Source of the DNA: Streptomyces buecherae
GTDB lineage: Bacteria; Actinomycetota; Actinomycetes; Streptomycetales; Streptomycetaceae
Direction: 5' to 3'
DNA: 64,000 bases
Assembly (NCBI RefSeq): GCF_014295035.1
Contig: NZ_CP060404.1
Span: forward strand, 1 to 64,000
Position 1 is the first letter of the stretch, and each line of letters begins with the position of its first letter. The translations under genes and the position numbers were made by a program. Positions 50,345 to 58,740 of the stretch are shown in pieces. The notes beneath the pieces are model-generated. The model was not told the DNA's origin. It ran no database searches and worked only from the letters and a program-made list of their open reading frames with translations.

Positions 50345-51825
50345 CACTGGATCCAGGTGGTCTTGAGTTCGGTGTACTTCTCCAGCGCGTGGGCGGACTT
50401 GTCGCGTCCGTTGCCGGACTGCTTCATGCCGCCGAAGGGCACCGTGAGGTCACCCTCCTCGTAGCAGTTGACCCAGACGGTGCCGGCGCGCAGGGCGCGC
50501 GAGACCTGGTGGGCCGTGGACAGGTTGGCGGTCCACACGCCGGCGGCCAGCCCGTAGTCGGTGGCGTTGGCCAGGGCCACCGCCTCGTCGAGGTCCTCGA
50601 AGGTGAAGACGGACAGCACGGGTCCGAAGACCTCGTCGCGCGCCAGTGCGGAGTCCGGGGCCACGCGGTCGAAGACGGTGGGTTGGAGGTAGGTGCCCCC
50701 GGTCTGGGTCAGGACGCGCTCGCCACCGGTACGCAGCCGGGCGCCGGTGTCGATGGCCGCGTGGACGTGGCCCAGCACCCGGTCCAGGTGGTCGCCGCTG
50801 ACCAGCGGGCCCATCGCGGTGGCGGGGTCGAGCGGGTCGCCGACGCGCAGGGCGCGGGCCCGGTCGATGACGGCCTGGGTGACACGTTCGGCGATGGAGG
50901 AGTGGACGAGCAGCCGGGAGGGGGCGGTGCACATCTCACCCTGGTTGAAGAAGATGCCCCAGGCGGCGGTGGCCGCGGCCTGCTCGAGGTCAGGAGCGTC
51001 GGGGAGGATGATGTTGGGTGACTTGCCGCCCAGTTCGAGCCAGACGCGCTTGAGGTTGGAGTCGGCGGCGTAGCGCAGGAAGTGGCGGCCCACGGCGGTG
51101 GAGCCGGTGAAGGCGAGGACGTCGACGTCGGGGTGGAGGCCGAGGGCGCGTCCGGCGACCGGGCCGCTGCCGCCGACCACGTTCAGGACGCCGGGCGGCA
51201 GGCCGGCCGCGCTGGCCACCCTGGCAAGCCGCAGGGCGGACAGGGGTGAGTTCTCCGCAGGCTTGAGGACGACCGTGCAGCCGGCGGCGAGGGCCGGGGC
51301 GACCTTCCAGCCGGCGAGCGTGAGGGGGAAGTTCCACGGCACGACGGCCCCCACGACGCCGGCCGGCTCACGGGTGACGAGGGCGAGGGCGTCGGGGGCG
51401 GTGTGCGGGGACTCGTCGGTGAGCTTGTCGGCCAGTTGGCCGTACCAACGGAAGGTGTTGATCAGGGCGCGTAGTTCGATGTCGTACGCGTCGGTGATGG
51501 GCTTGCCCATCTCCAGGCTCACGGTGAGGGCGAGGTCAGCCCGCTCGGCCTCGATGAGGTCGGCGACGCGCGACAGGAGCCGGCCGCGTTCGGCCGGGGC
51601 GAGCCGTGGCCACGGGCCGCTGTCGAAGGCCCGGCGGGCGGCGGCGACGGCCAGGTCCACCTCGGCCGCTCCCCCGTCGGCCACGTCGGCCAGCGGCCGG
51701 CCGTCCCGCGGCGACACCACGGTGAACGTGCCGCCTCCCGCGTGCGGGGAGCCGTCGATGTGGTGCGTCCCTGGCAGGTCGAGCGTCTGCGCGCGGCGTA
51801 TCCAGTCGTCGTGGGTGGCATCCAC
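50341..51825 (-). CDS. PuuC-like aldehyde dehydrogenase
   Basis: A 494-residue NAD(P)-dependent aldehyde dehydrogenase. Motifs: VVPWNFPL (about 161-168), FTGSTAVG (about 240-247), catalytic glutamate in LELGGKSPN (about 265-273) and catalytic cysteine in FNQGEMCTAPSR (about 293-304), with FGPV and the C-terminal GGMKQSGNGRDKS. The spacing of the last motif and length match gamma-glutamyl-gamma-aminobutyraldehyde dehydrogenases. GTG 51825 follows GAGGA. It is translationally coupled to the puuD-like hydrolase. Confidence 0.9.
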   Translation of the reverse strand: MDATHDDWIRRAQTLDLPGTHHIDGSPHAGGGTFTVVSPRDGRPLADVADGGAAEVDLAVAAARRAFDSGPWPRLAPAERGRLLSRVADLIEAERADLALTVSLEMGKPITDAYDIELRALINTFRWYGQLADKLTDESPHTAPDALALVTREPAGVVGAVVPWNFPLTLAGWKVAPALAAGCTVVLKPAENSPLSALRLARVASAAGLPPGVLNVVGGSGPVAGRALGLHPDVDVLAFTGSTAVGRHFLRYAADSNLKRVWLELGGKSPNIILPDAPDLEQAAATAAWGIFFNQGEMCTAPSRLLVHSSIAERVTQAVIDRARALRVGDPLDPATAMGPLVSGDHLDRVLGHVHAAIDTGARLRTGGERVLTQTGGTYLQPTVFDRVAPDSALARDEVFGPVLSVFTFEDLDEAVALANATDYGLAAGVWTANLSTAHQVSRALRAGTVWVNCYEEGDLTVPFGGMKQSGNGRDKSAHALEKYTELKTTWIQW

Positions 51826-52161
51826 CGTGGGTCCTCGTTTCGTGGAGAGTGCGCGGGAAGGGGGCGGGCCGTGCGTCGGGAGGCTGATGGCTTGGGCGGG
51901 CGCCGGCTTGGGCGGACGGCAGGCCGGTGCGTACGGCGCGCGCCGGCCTGGCCTGTGGCGTGCGCGGGCGGGGCCGGGTGCCTGGGTGGTTCGGGTGTGG
52001 GTGGTACGGGTGTGGGTGGTACGGGTGTGGGTGGTACGGGTGTGGGTGGTACGGGTGTGGGTGGCGGTGTGGAGCGGGCCGGTGCGGCGGCGTCGGGTAC
52101 AGGCACCCGGCCGGGTGGCCGGGGGACGCGTGGTGTGCAGGGTTGGCCGTGGCCGGGTGGG
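51826..52161. other. 336-base intergenic region with minisatellite
   Basis: Between the upstream tetR and the puuC-like gene, all leftward. No gene is supported. The middle is occupied by the 15-bp tandem array, which may separate transcription of puuC-puuD from the genes above. Confidence 0.5.
51984..52064. repeat. 15-bp tandem repeat array
   Basis: Five units of GGGTGGTACGGGTGT from 51984 to 52058 (the first has TTC for TAC) plus a partial sixth (GGGTGG). The unit is purine-rich on the plus strand and its G-runs could form quadruplexes. Copy number is likely to vary between strains. Confidence 0.9.
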
Positions 52162-52788
52162 TCAGCCTTCGGCTGGCTGGTCGGTGTCCTCGTCGCTCAG
52201 CCTGGCCAGCAGCGCTCGAAGCTCCGTCAGCGCCTCTTCGGTGACCTCTCGCTCGCCGAAGACGAGTTGGTGGAGCACGAGCCCTTCGAGCGCGGCGAAG
52301 ACCAGTCGAGACAGCCCCCGCTCCACCGGGCGGGCCAGGGCTCGGGAGAGTTCGCGCTGGGCGGCGTCGAAGTACTCCTCGTACAGGGCGCGCAACTGGG
52401 GCATCAGTTCCGGCCGTCGCCTGGCCTCCAGCAGCAGTTCGTACTGGAACGCCTGGACGTCCGGTCCCGAGGCCACCATCGCCCCGAGGTCGGCGGCGAA
52501 GTCCCGCGCCGTGCCGGTGCCGGTGTTGAGGGCGTTGACGCGGAGCGAGGAGCGGATGGCGTGGTTGACGGACTCCTCGATGAGCGCGTCGCGGGAGCCG
52601 AAGTGGTGGACGACGAGCCCGTGGGTGACGCCGGCCTCCTCGGCGACGGCCCGATACGTCAGCTTGCGCAGACCGCCGCGCGCCACCACGCGTACGGCCG
52701 CGTCCAGCAGGGCGGTCCGGCCCGTCCCGTAGTTCGTCACGCGCTTGCGGGAGCCGCACGCGTCGGCGGGTCGGACGGGGTCGCTCAT
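52162..52788 (-). CDS. TetR-family regulator within the catabolic island
   Basis: A 208-residue TetR protein with helix-turn-helix at about 22-68 (LLDAAVRVVARGGLRKLTYRAVAEEAGVTHGLVVHHFGSRDALIEE). The G-L-V-V-H-H-F-G pattern is seen in actinomycete TetR proteins near catabolic genes. ATG 52788 lies 28 bases after the HpaG-like gene stop, so it is probably co-transcribed with the meta-cleavage genes. It is a candidate to bind the GTTTG-N4-CAAAC operators near 58.5 kb. Confidence 0.9.
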   Translation of the reverse strand: MSDPVRPADACGSRKRVTNYGTGRTALLDAAVRVVARGGLRKLTYRAVAEEAGVTHGLVVHHFGSRDALIEESVNHAIRSSLRVNALNTGTGTARDFAADLGAMVASGPDVQAFQYELLLEARRRPELMPQLRALYEEYFDAAQRELSRALARPVERGLSRLVFAALEGLVLHQLVFGEREVTEEALTELRALLARLSDEDTDQPAEG

Positions 52789-52816
52789 GGCACCGACCCT
52801 ACCGGCGGCCGGCCGG

Positions 52817-53662
52817 TCAGCGCCGCGGCGGCCTGATGCCACGGAACTCCCAGTCCCCGCCGAGCGCGGTGGAGCGCACCTCCTCGGACTCGGTCGGCTG
52901 GGCCCCCACGTCGGTGCGGACGGCCGTGGGGCCGGTGACGATGTGGTTGGTGAGGCAGCCGAGTCCCTCGACCTCCACCTCGACGACGTCGCCGGGACGC
53001 ACCGGCCGGGAGTTGGCCGGGGTGCCGGAGAGCAGCACGTCGCCGGGGTACAGGGTGATGGTGCGGGCGATGTCGGCGACGAGGTAGTGCATGTCCCAGG
53101 TCATCTCGTCGGTGGAGCCGTCCTGGACGACCTGTCCGTTGACCCGGGTCCGCAGCCGCTTGTCGTGGAAGTCCCAGTCGGTGACCAGGCCGGGGCCGAG
53201 CGGGCACAGGGTGTCCGAACCCTTCACCCGCAGCATGGAGCCCGCGTCGGTGTCCCGGAAGTCGTGCAGGCCGTAGTCGTTGGCCACGGTGTAGCCGGCG
53301 ATGTGGTCGCCGGCCTGCGCCGGAGCGATGTTGCGGGCGGTCTTCCCGATGACGATGGCGACCTCGCCCTCGTAGTTGAGCCAGGTGCAACCCTCGGGCC
53401 GGACGACCGCGCCCCGGTGGCTGTTGAGCGCCGAGGTGGGCTTGTGGAAGTACGTGGGGGTGTCGGGCAGGTCGAGTTGGAACTCCTCCACCCGGCTGCG
53501 GTGGTTGAGGTGGACCGCGATCACCTTGGAGGGGGTGACCGGCGGGAGGTGGTGGGCGTCCTCGACGCTGACGCGGCGGCCGTCGCCGGCGATCAGTTCG
53601 TCGCCGTCGCGGACGGCCTGCACGGCTGCGCCGTCGAGGAGGATGCGGCGGTACTCGGGCAT
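52817..53662 (-). CDS. FAH-family hydrolase/decarboxylase (HpaG-like)
   Basis: A 281-residue fumarylacetoacetate hydrolase-fold protein. VIAVHLNHRSRVEEF, the metal-binding LNYEGEVAIVIGK, NDYGLHDFR and LYPGDVLLSGTPAN are characteristic of HpaG/HHDD isomerase-type enzymes, which decarboxylate or isomerise products of homoprotocatechuate meta cleavage. ATG 53662 follows AAAGG. It is third in the hpaE-hpaD-hpaG-like order. In HpaG of enterobacteria two such halves are fused; here there is one. Confidence 0.85.
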   Translation of the reverse strand: MPEYRRILLDGAAVQAVRDGDELIAGDGRRVSVEDAHHLPPVTPSKVIAVHLNHRSRVEEFQLDLPDTPTYFHKPTSALNSHRGAVVRPEGCTWLNYEGEVAIVIGKTARNIAPAQAGDHIAGYTVANDYGLHDFRDTDAGSMLRVKGSDTLCPLGPGLVTDWDFHDKRLRTRVNGQVVQDGSTDEMTWDMHYLVADIARTITLYPGDVLLSGTPANSRPVRPGDVVEVEVEGLGCLTNHIVTGPTAVRTDVGAQPTESEEVRSTALGGDWEFRGIRPPRR

Positions 53663-53676
53663 GGCGGGGGGCCTTT

Positions 53677-54603
53677 CTAGGCGGGGCGGGGTGCGGCGGG
53701 CGAGGCGGGTTGGCCGGTGCCGGTCCAGCCGTCGGCGGGGCGGTCGAACCAGAGGTGCACCTGTCCGGTGCCCACCGAGTTCTCGTACTCGCCGTACTGG
53801 CGTCCCCTGGCGGTGCACGCCCGCTCGCCGAGGGCGCCGGCCATCATCAGGTAGTGGAAGAACTTCGCCTCCGGCTTGACCTGCCAGAACGCGTCCATGG
53901 TGTCGATGACCCGGTCGTGGCGGCCCTGACTGAGCCAGTCGATGCGCTCCAGGTCGGCCGCCCGCGCCCGCGGCGAGAAGATGTGTACCGGGTCGCTGGC
54001 CTCGTGGTCGCGTAGTTCGCGCAGCGGCCAGAAGGTGTGGGAGAGGGCGCCGGAGGCGATCAGCAGGACGCGTCGGCCCGGGGTCGCGGCGATGCCGTCG
54101 GCCACCGCGCGGCCGAGGCGCAGGTGGTCCTCCATGTCGCCGGTCTGGCACACGCCGATGGACAGCCAGCGCTTGTGGGGCAGCCTTTCGCCGAGGAACT
54201 TCCACAGGTTGATCGTGGCGTAGTAGATCGGCAGGTGCACGTCCTCGATCGGGGTGATCCAGGTGCCGTGCTTGTCGGCGAACGAGGCGACGTGGTGGGC
54301 GAGTTCGGGGTCACCGGGGAAGTCGTACGGCATCCGGCACATGCCGCGCGGCAGCTCCTCGGAGGTGAACAGGCCGGCCCGACGGTGCTGGGCGGCCACC
54401 ACGAACTCGACGGTGGTGGCCCAGTGCGAGTCCAACACCAGGACGGTGTCGTAGTCGTCCCGCTCGAAGACGTCCCGGCGGAGCTGCTGGAGCCCGGTGA
54501 CGAGGGTGACCTCCTTACCCTCGTTGAGTTCGAGTCGGGTCTCCCGGGGGAGCACGATGGTGGGCACATGGGCGAGCAGGCCCGCCCCGACGATCTCACC
54601 CAT
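53677..54603 (-). CDS. Class III (LigB-type) extradiol dioxygenase, HpaD-like
   Basis: A 308-residue LigB-fold enzyme. The non-heme iron ligands are expected from AHVPT (His12), DSHW (His about 59) and the acidic residue around 240-245. SIGVCQTGD, LLIASGALSHTFWPL and MDAFWQVKPEAKFFHYLMMAGAL are characteristic of 3,4-dihydroxyphenylacetate 2,3-dioxygenases of this class. It would open the ring of homoprotocatechuate or a related catechol between C2 and C3. ATG 54603 overlaps the HpaE-like gene by eight bases and it is followed 14 bases later by the HpaG-like gene. Confidence 0.87.
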   Translation of the reverse strand: MGEIVGAGLLAHVPTIVLPRETRLELNEGKEVTLVTGLQQLRRDVFERDDYDTVLVLDSHWATTVEFVVAAQHRRAGLFTSEELPRGMCRMPYDFPGDPELAHHVASFADKHGTWITPIEDVHLPIYYATINLWKFLGERLPHKRWLSIGVCQTGDMEDHLRLGRAVADGIAATPGRRVLLIASGALSHTFWPLRELRDHEASDPVHIFSPRARAADLERIDWLSQGRHDRVIDTMDAFWQVKPEAKFFHYLMMAGALGERACTARGRQYGEYENSVGTGQVHLWFDRPADGWTGTGQPASPAAPRPA

Positions 54604-56059
54604 GGTCCTTCCAACCCTTCGGCGCGGTGACCGTGTTCTTGAGGTCGCAGTAGAAGTCGAAGCTCCAGGTGCCACCCTCGCGGCCAAGGCCGGAGTGGCG
54701 GGAGCCGCCGAAGGGTGCCTTGAGGTCGCGGACGAAGAAGCAGTTGACCCAGACGGTGCCGGCGACCAGGCGGGCGGTGACGCGTTCGGCGCGCTCGGGG
54801 TCGCCGGTGGCCAGCGTGGCGGCCAGGCCGAAGCGGGTGTCGTTGGCCAGGTGGACGGCCTCGTCCTCGCTGGTGAAGGTCTGCAGGGTCAGGACCGGGC
54901 CGAAGACCTCCTCCTGCACGATCTCGGAGTCCTGTCGCACGTCGGTCAGCAGCGTGGGCGCGTAGTACTGGCCCTCGCCCGGGTGCCCGCCGATGACGGC
55001 GCGGGCGCCGGCCGCCAGGGCCCGCCGTACGAAGCCGTCGATCTTGGCCACCTGGCGGGGGTGGATGGTGGGCCCGATGTCGGTGGACTCCTCCCGTGGG
55101 TCGCCCTGCCGCAACCGGGACGCCTTGGCGACGAAGCGGCGGGTGAACTCCTCGGCCACGGCCTCCTCCACCAGGAGGCGGGTGGCGGCCAGGCACACCT
55201 GGCCGGCGTTGTCGTACTGCTCGACGGCGAGATCGACGGCCAGGTCCAGGTCCGCGTCGGCGAAGACCAGCAGCGGTGACTTGCCGCCGAGTTCGAGGCT
55301 GAGCGGGGTGAGGTTCGCGGCTGCCGAGGCGGCGATGTGCTGGGCGGTGGGCACGGAGCCCGTGAAGCTGATGCGGCGCACGTCCGGGTGGCTGGTCAGG
55401 GCGTCGCCGACCTCCGAGCCGTAGCCCTGTACGACGTTGAGCACGCCCGCCGGCAGGCCGGCCTCGGCGGCGATGTCGGCGAGCAGCGAGGCGGTCAGCG
55501 GCGACCATTCGGCGGGCTTGAGCACGACCGTGTTGCCGGCGGCCAGGGCCGGGGCGACCTTCCAGGTCGCCAGCATCAGCGGCGCGTTCCAGGGGGTGAT
55601 CAGCACGCACGGGCCCGCCGGGTCCCAGGTGACGTGGTTGGTGTGGCCTCGGGTGGCGAAGTCCTCGTGCTCCAGGGTGAGCAGCCAGTCCGCGAAGAAG
55701 CGGAAGTTGTGGGCGACGCGCGGCATGACGCCGCGCCGGTGGGAGCGCAGCAGCGCGCCGTTGTCCACGGTTTCGACGTTGGCCAACTCTTCGGTGCGCT
55801 TCTCCACGCCGTCGGCGACGGCGTGCAGGAGGCGGGCGCGTTCGGCGCGCGGGGTGGCGGCCCAGCCGGGGAAGGCGGCCTTGGCGGCGGCCACGGCCGC
55901 GCGGGCCTCGGCGGCGGTGCCCCGGGAGATCTCCCCGATGGGGGCGCCGTCGATGGGTGAGGCGTCGGTGAAGGTCCGCGGGGAGGCGACCCGCTGGCCG
56001 CCGATCCAGTGCCGGGTGTCGACGGCGACCCCGGCGACGGTGGTGCGGTGTTCGCTCAT
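54596..56059 (-). CDS. 5-carboxymethyl-2-hydroxymuconate semialdehyde dehydrogenase-like (HpaE-like) ALDH
   Basis: A 487-residue aldehyde dehydrogenase with ITPWNAPLML (about 152-161), FTGSVPTAQ (about 228-236), LELGGKSPLLVF (about 252-263), catalytic cysteine in DNAGQVCLAATR (about 284-295), and the C-terminal FGGSRHSGLGREGG. The last motif and the N-terminal DTRHWIGGQ resemble HpaE enzymes, which oxidise the ring-cleavage semialdehyde produced by HpaD. ATG 56059 is the natural start. The overlap with the dioxygenase gene supports a paired function. Confidence 0.88.
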   Translation of the reverse strand: MSEHRTTVAGVAVDTRHWIGGQRVASPRTFTDASPIDGAPIGEISRGTAAEARAAVAAAKAAFPGWAATPRAERARLLHAVADGVEKRTEELANVETVDNGALLRSHRRGVMPRVAHNFRFFADWLLTLEHEDFATRGHTNHVTWDPAGPCVLITPWNAPLMLATWKVAPALAAGNTVVLKPAEWSPLTASLLADIAAEAGLPAGVLNVVQGYGSEVGDALTSHPDVRRISFTGSVPTAQHIAASAAANLTPLSLELGGKSPLLVFADADLDLAVDLAVEQYDNAGQVCLAATRLLVEEAVAEEFTRRFVAKASRLRQGDPREESTDIGPTIHPRQVAKIDGFVRRALAAGARAVIGGHPGEGQYYAPTLLTDVRQDSEIVQEEVFGPVLTLQTFTSEDEAVHLANDTRFGLAATLATGDPERAERVTARLVAGTVWVNCFFVRDLKAPFGGSRHSGLGREGGTWSFDFYCDLKNTVTAPKGWKDHG

Positions 56060-56105
56060 GGCCTGTGGCTCCTGACGGTCAGGGCGTGGGTGGGGCGGGG
56101 CGCGG

Positions 56106-56930
56106 TCACTGGGCGCCCGAGGTGTGGGATGCCAGGAGTCGGCCGCCGTCCCAGACCACCCCGACCTGCTGGTAGTAGGCGGCGATCGGCTCGTGGATCT
56201 CCAGGCGGGCCAGTTCCTCCGTGGGCGCGTCGAACAGTTCCAGCTCGGCCTCCCCCACCCAGGGCTGCCCGCCCTCGACGGCGGCGGCGCCGGACTCGAC
56301 CAACTCGTCCAGGGCCAGGCCGCCGCCCTTCTCGATGGAGGGCAGCCAGCGGTGGTGGGCCATGGGGTGGCCGTTGACGAACCCGTTCGTCGGGGAGGGT
56401 TCGCGCAGGGTGACGACGGCCTGGGCCAGGCGCCGGTCCGCGGCGGCCAGGGTGGCGCCGAACCGGGCGCCGGCCTCGATCCGCGGGGCGGGCCCGTAGG
56501 GGTGGGGGCGGGTCTGGTGGATGGAGCCGAGCTTCTTCGGGTAACCCTGGTGCAGCCCCCGGGCGATGGCGAAGTCCTTGTCGACCCAGATGTAGACGCA
56601 GCGGGTGTAGGTCCGCTCGCCGTACTTGCAGCGGACGACGGCGAACGCCTCCTTGTACTGGGCGAGCACCGGGTCGAGCAACTCCCGCCCCGAGGCGGCG
56701 CAGGACTGCCAGTCGGCCCAGATCAGCGCCACCGCGCCGGGGTCCTCGTCGGCGAGCTCCAGCGGCTGGGGCAGCAGTTCGCGCACCCGGGCGGGGTCGG
56801 TGCGGTACTCGACGGTCAGCAGGTCGCCCGAGTAGCGCCACGGCGGCGGGGGGATCAGCGACGCGTCGCCCGTCGCGGTCTTGGGGTGGAAGTATCCACG
56901 CACCCTGGTCACGGTCACTTGGCTCTCCAT
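56106..56930 (-). CDS. Acetoacetate decarboxylase-family protein
   Basis: A 274-residue member of the acetoacetate decarboxylase-like fold. YRTDPARVRELLPQPLE (about 41-57) and GYPKKLGSIHQTR (about 128-140) match conserved segments; the lysine pair in PKKLG corresponds to the Schiff-base lysine region of the family. Homologues act as decarboxylases, hydratases or aldolases. It lies between ferredoxin reductase and the HpaE-like gene, where HpaF/HpaH-type steps are needed, so it could fill one of those steps. ATG 56930 starts four bases after the upstream stop. Confidence 0.82.
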   Translation of the reverse strand: MESQVTVTRVRGYFHPKTATGDASLIPPPPWRYSGDLLTVEYRTDPARVRELLPQPLELADEDPGAVALIWADWQSCAASGRELLDPVLAQYKEAFAVVRCKYGERTYTRCVYIWVDKDFAIARGLHQGYPKKLGSIHQTRPHPYGPAPRIEAGARFGATLAAADRRLAQAVVTLREPSPTNGFVNGHPMAHHRWLPSIEKGGGLALDELVESGAAAVEGGQPWVGEAELELFDAPTEELARLEIHEPIAAYYQQVGVVWDGGRLLASHTSGAQ

Positions 56931-56934
56931 GGGG

Positions 56935-58194
56935 CTAGGTGGTCGGGGACTGCTGGAGGAGGTCGGCGCGGTGCCGGGCGGCGGCCGCCACGGCCGCCCG
57001 GCCCCCGAGGGCGACCACGCCGACCAGGCGGCCCTCGCGGTGGTAGCCGACGACGACGTCCGCGCCGGGCTCGCCGTACAGGACCCTGGCGTCCGCCGTG
57101 CCGAGGGCCGGGGCGCCGAAGGACTGCAACCGGAAGTCGTGCTGGTCGCTCCAGAAGGTCGGCAGCGGCGCGAAGGGCGCCAGCTCGCCGCCGACGCCCG
57201 CCCCGAAGTCGGCTCCGGTTCCGGCTTTGGTGTCGGCTCCGGCTCCGGCTCCGGCGAGGTGGGCGGTGAGCACCCTGGCGGCGTGCTTGGCGGTGTCGGT
57301 GGGGATCGACCAGTGCTCGACGCGGCGGGGCACGCCGTCGTAACGCAGGCCGGGGAAGCGGGCGACGTCGCCGACGGCGACCACGTCGGGTCGCCCGCCG
57401 ACGCGCAGGTGGGCGTCGGTGAGTACGCCGTCGGTCAGGTCGAGCCCGTTGCCGGCCAGCCACTCGGTGTTGGCGAGCGAGCCCACCGACTCCACCACCA
57501 CGTCCGCGGCCAGCGTCCGGCCGTCGTCCAGGCGTACGCCGGTGACGCGGTCTCGGCCGGCGAAGCCGGTCACGTGTCTGCCGAGGGCGAAGCGCACGCC
57601 GCGCCGTTCGTGGCGGACGCGTAGCTCCGTAGCGAGCGACTCACCCAGGGGGCCGAGCAGGGGCAGTGGCAGCGGGTCGACGACCGTGACGTCGGCCGCG
57701 CCGAGCGCGCTGACGGTGGCGGCAACCTCGCAGCCGATGAAGCCGGCCCCCACCACGACGACGCGCGCGCCCGGCTCGGCCAGTGCGGCGCGCAGCCGCC
57801 GCGCGTCGCCGAGGGTGCGCAGGGTGTGTCGGCCGACCGAGGGACCGGGGCAGGTCAGCCGGCGTGGGCGCGTGCCGGTCGCGATGACCAGCGCGCGGTA
57901 GGGCAGGGTGCGGCCGTCGACCAGGTCGACGGTGCGGCGGTCGAGGTCGGCTCGGACGGCCCGAGTGCCCAGCAGCCAGGTCGCGTCGGCCACGCTGGGG
58001 CGCGGTCGCAGGGTGAGGGAGGCCGAGGACGCCGTGCCGGCGAGGAACGCCTTGGACAACGGCGGTCGGTTGTACGGCGGGTGGGGCTCGTCCCCGACGA
58101 GGGTGATCGGCCCCTCCCAACCCGCGGCGCGCAGTTGCTCGGCGGCGCGCAGGCCGGCCAGGGACGCACCGACCACGACGATGGGGGCGCGCAC
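56935..58194 (-). CDS. NAD(P)H-dependent ferredoxin reductase
   Basis: A 419-residue FAD-dependent pyridine nucleotide-disulphide oxidoreductase of the putidaredoxin/rhodocoxin-reductase type. FAD fold VVVGASLAGLRAAEQLRAAG (about 5-24), PPYNRPPLSKAFLAG (about 39-53), NAD fold VVVGAGFIGCEVA (about 146-158), and VVAVGDVARFP near 270-280. GTG 58194 begins three bases after the ferredoxin stop. It should pass electrons from NAD(P)H to the ferredoxin for a P450, presumably the one at 60116. An Ala/Gly repeat (GAGAGADTKAGTGADFGAG) at about 315-335 is unusual. Confidence 0.92.
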   Translation of the reverse strand: MRAPIVVVGASLAGLRAAEQLRAAGWEGPITLVGDEPHPPYNRPPLSKAFLAGTASSASLTLRPRPSVADATWLLGTRAVRADLDRRTVDLVDGRTLPYRALVIATGTRPRRLTCPGPSVGRHTLRTLGDARRLRAALAEPGARVVVVGAGFIGCEVAATVSALGAADVTVVDPLPLPLLGPLGESLATELRVRHERRGVRFALGRHVTGFAGRDRVTGVRLDDGRTLAADVVVESVGSLANTEWLAGNGLDLTDGVLTDAHLRVGGRPDVVAVGDVARFPGLRYDGVPRRVEHWSIPTDTAKHAARVLTAHLAGAGAGADTKAGTGADFGAGVGGELAPFAPLPTFWSDQHDFRLQSFGAPALGTADARVLYGEPGADVVVGYHREGRLVGVVALGGRAAVAAAARHRADLLQQSPTT

Positions 58195-58197
58195 GGC

Positions 58198-58386
58198 TCA
58201 GTGCTCGATCCGGATGGCCTGCAGCGGGCACACGTCGGCCGCCTCCTCCACCGCGTCGCTCAGGGCGTCGTCGGGGTTGGACAGGTGGGTCAGGCGCCCG
58301 GCGTCATCGAAGCGGAAGACCTCGGGCGCGGCGAAGACGCACTGGCCGTGGTCCTGGCACTTGCTCATGTCGACGACGACCTTCAT
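58198..58386 (-). CDS. [3Fe-4S]-type P450 ferredoxin
   Basis: A 62-residue ferredoxin: CQDHGQC (Cys10, Cys16) with a third cysteine in DVCPLQAI (about 53), the pattern of Streptomyces P450 ferredoxins that carry a 3Fe-4S cluster, followed by the usual C-terminal AIRIE. ATG 58386 follows a full AGGAGG. It is the first gene of the leftward catabolic operon and is paired with the reductase downstream; it diverges from the ligase-P450 transcript. Confidence 0.95.
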   Translation of the reverse strand: MKVVVDMSKCQDHGQCVFAAPEVFRFDDAGRLTHLSNPDDALSDAVEEAADVCPLQAIRIEH

Positions 58387-58491
58387 GGCCAGTCCTCCTG
58401 TACGGGTACGTGAGGGGGCGTCGGAGGGGAGATGAGGGGCCCGACCGCGGAGGTCGGGCCCCAGCCAGCGGGACGGCGGGCACCGTAACTC

Positions 58492-58505
58492 GTTTGGCTT
58501 CAAAC
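58492..58505. promoter_or_regulatory. Operator copy 1, GTTTG-N4-CAAAC
   Basis: GTTTG-GCTT-CAAAC lies 106 bases upstream of the ferredoxin start. It is identical in arms and spacing to the copy at 58595-58608, which implies one regulator for both divergent transcripts. Confidence 0.75.
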
Positions 58506-58594
58506 AAGATAGGAAGCGGCCACCCCGGGGTCAAGAGCTATCCGGATGGATAAATTTCTGCCGCCAACCCCTTGCCGGCGGCCGGCGGCCTACC

Positions 58595-58608
58595 GTTTGA
58601 TGTCAAAC
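58595..58608. promoter_or_regulatory. Operator copy 2, GTTTG-N4-CAAAC
   Basis: GTTTG-ATGT-CAAAC, 132 bases upstream of the ligase start at 58741 and 103 bases from the first copy (58492). The shared flank CAAACAA also repeats. TetR-family binding is likely because TetR genes lie in and next to both transcripts. Confidence 0.75.
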
Positions 58609-58740
58609 AACAGCGCCTCCCGCGCACCGCGGTACGAGGCACGGCCCCTGGCATCCCCCTCCCCCCGGCCCACTCCCCCGGCCCTTCCCCGCGCGCCCCG
58701 CGGCGCTGGGAGGCGCCCCCCTTCCCCAGAGGAGACACCG

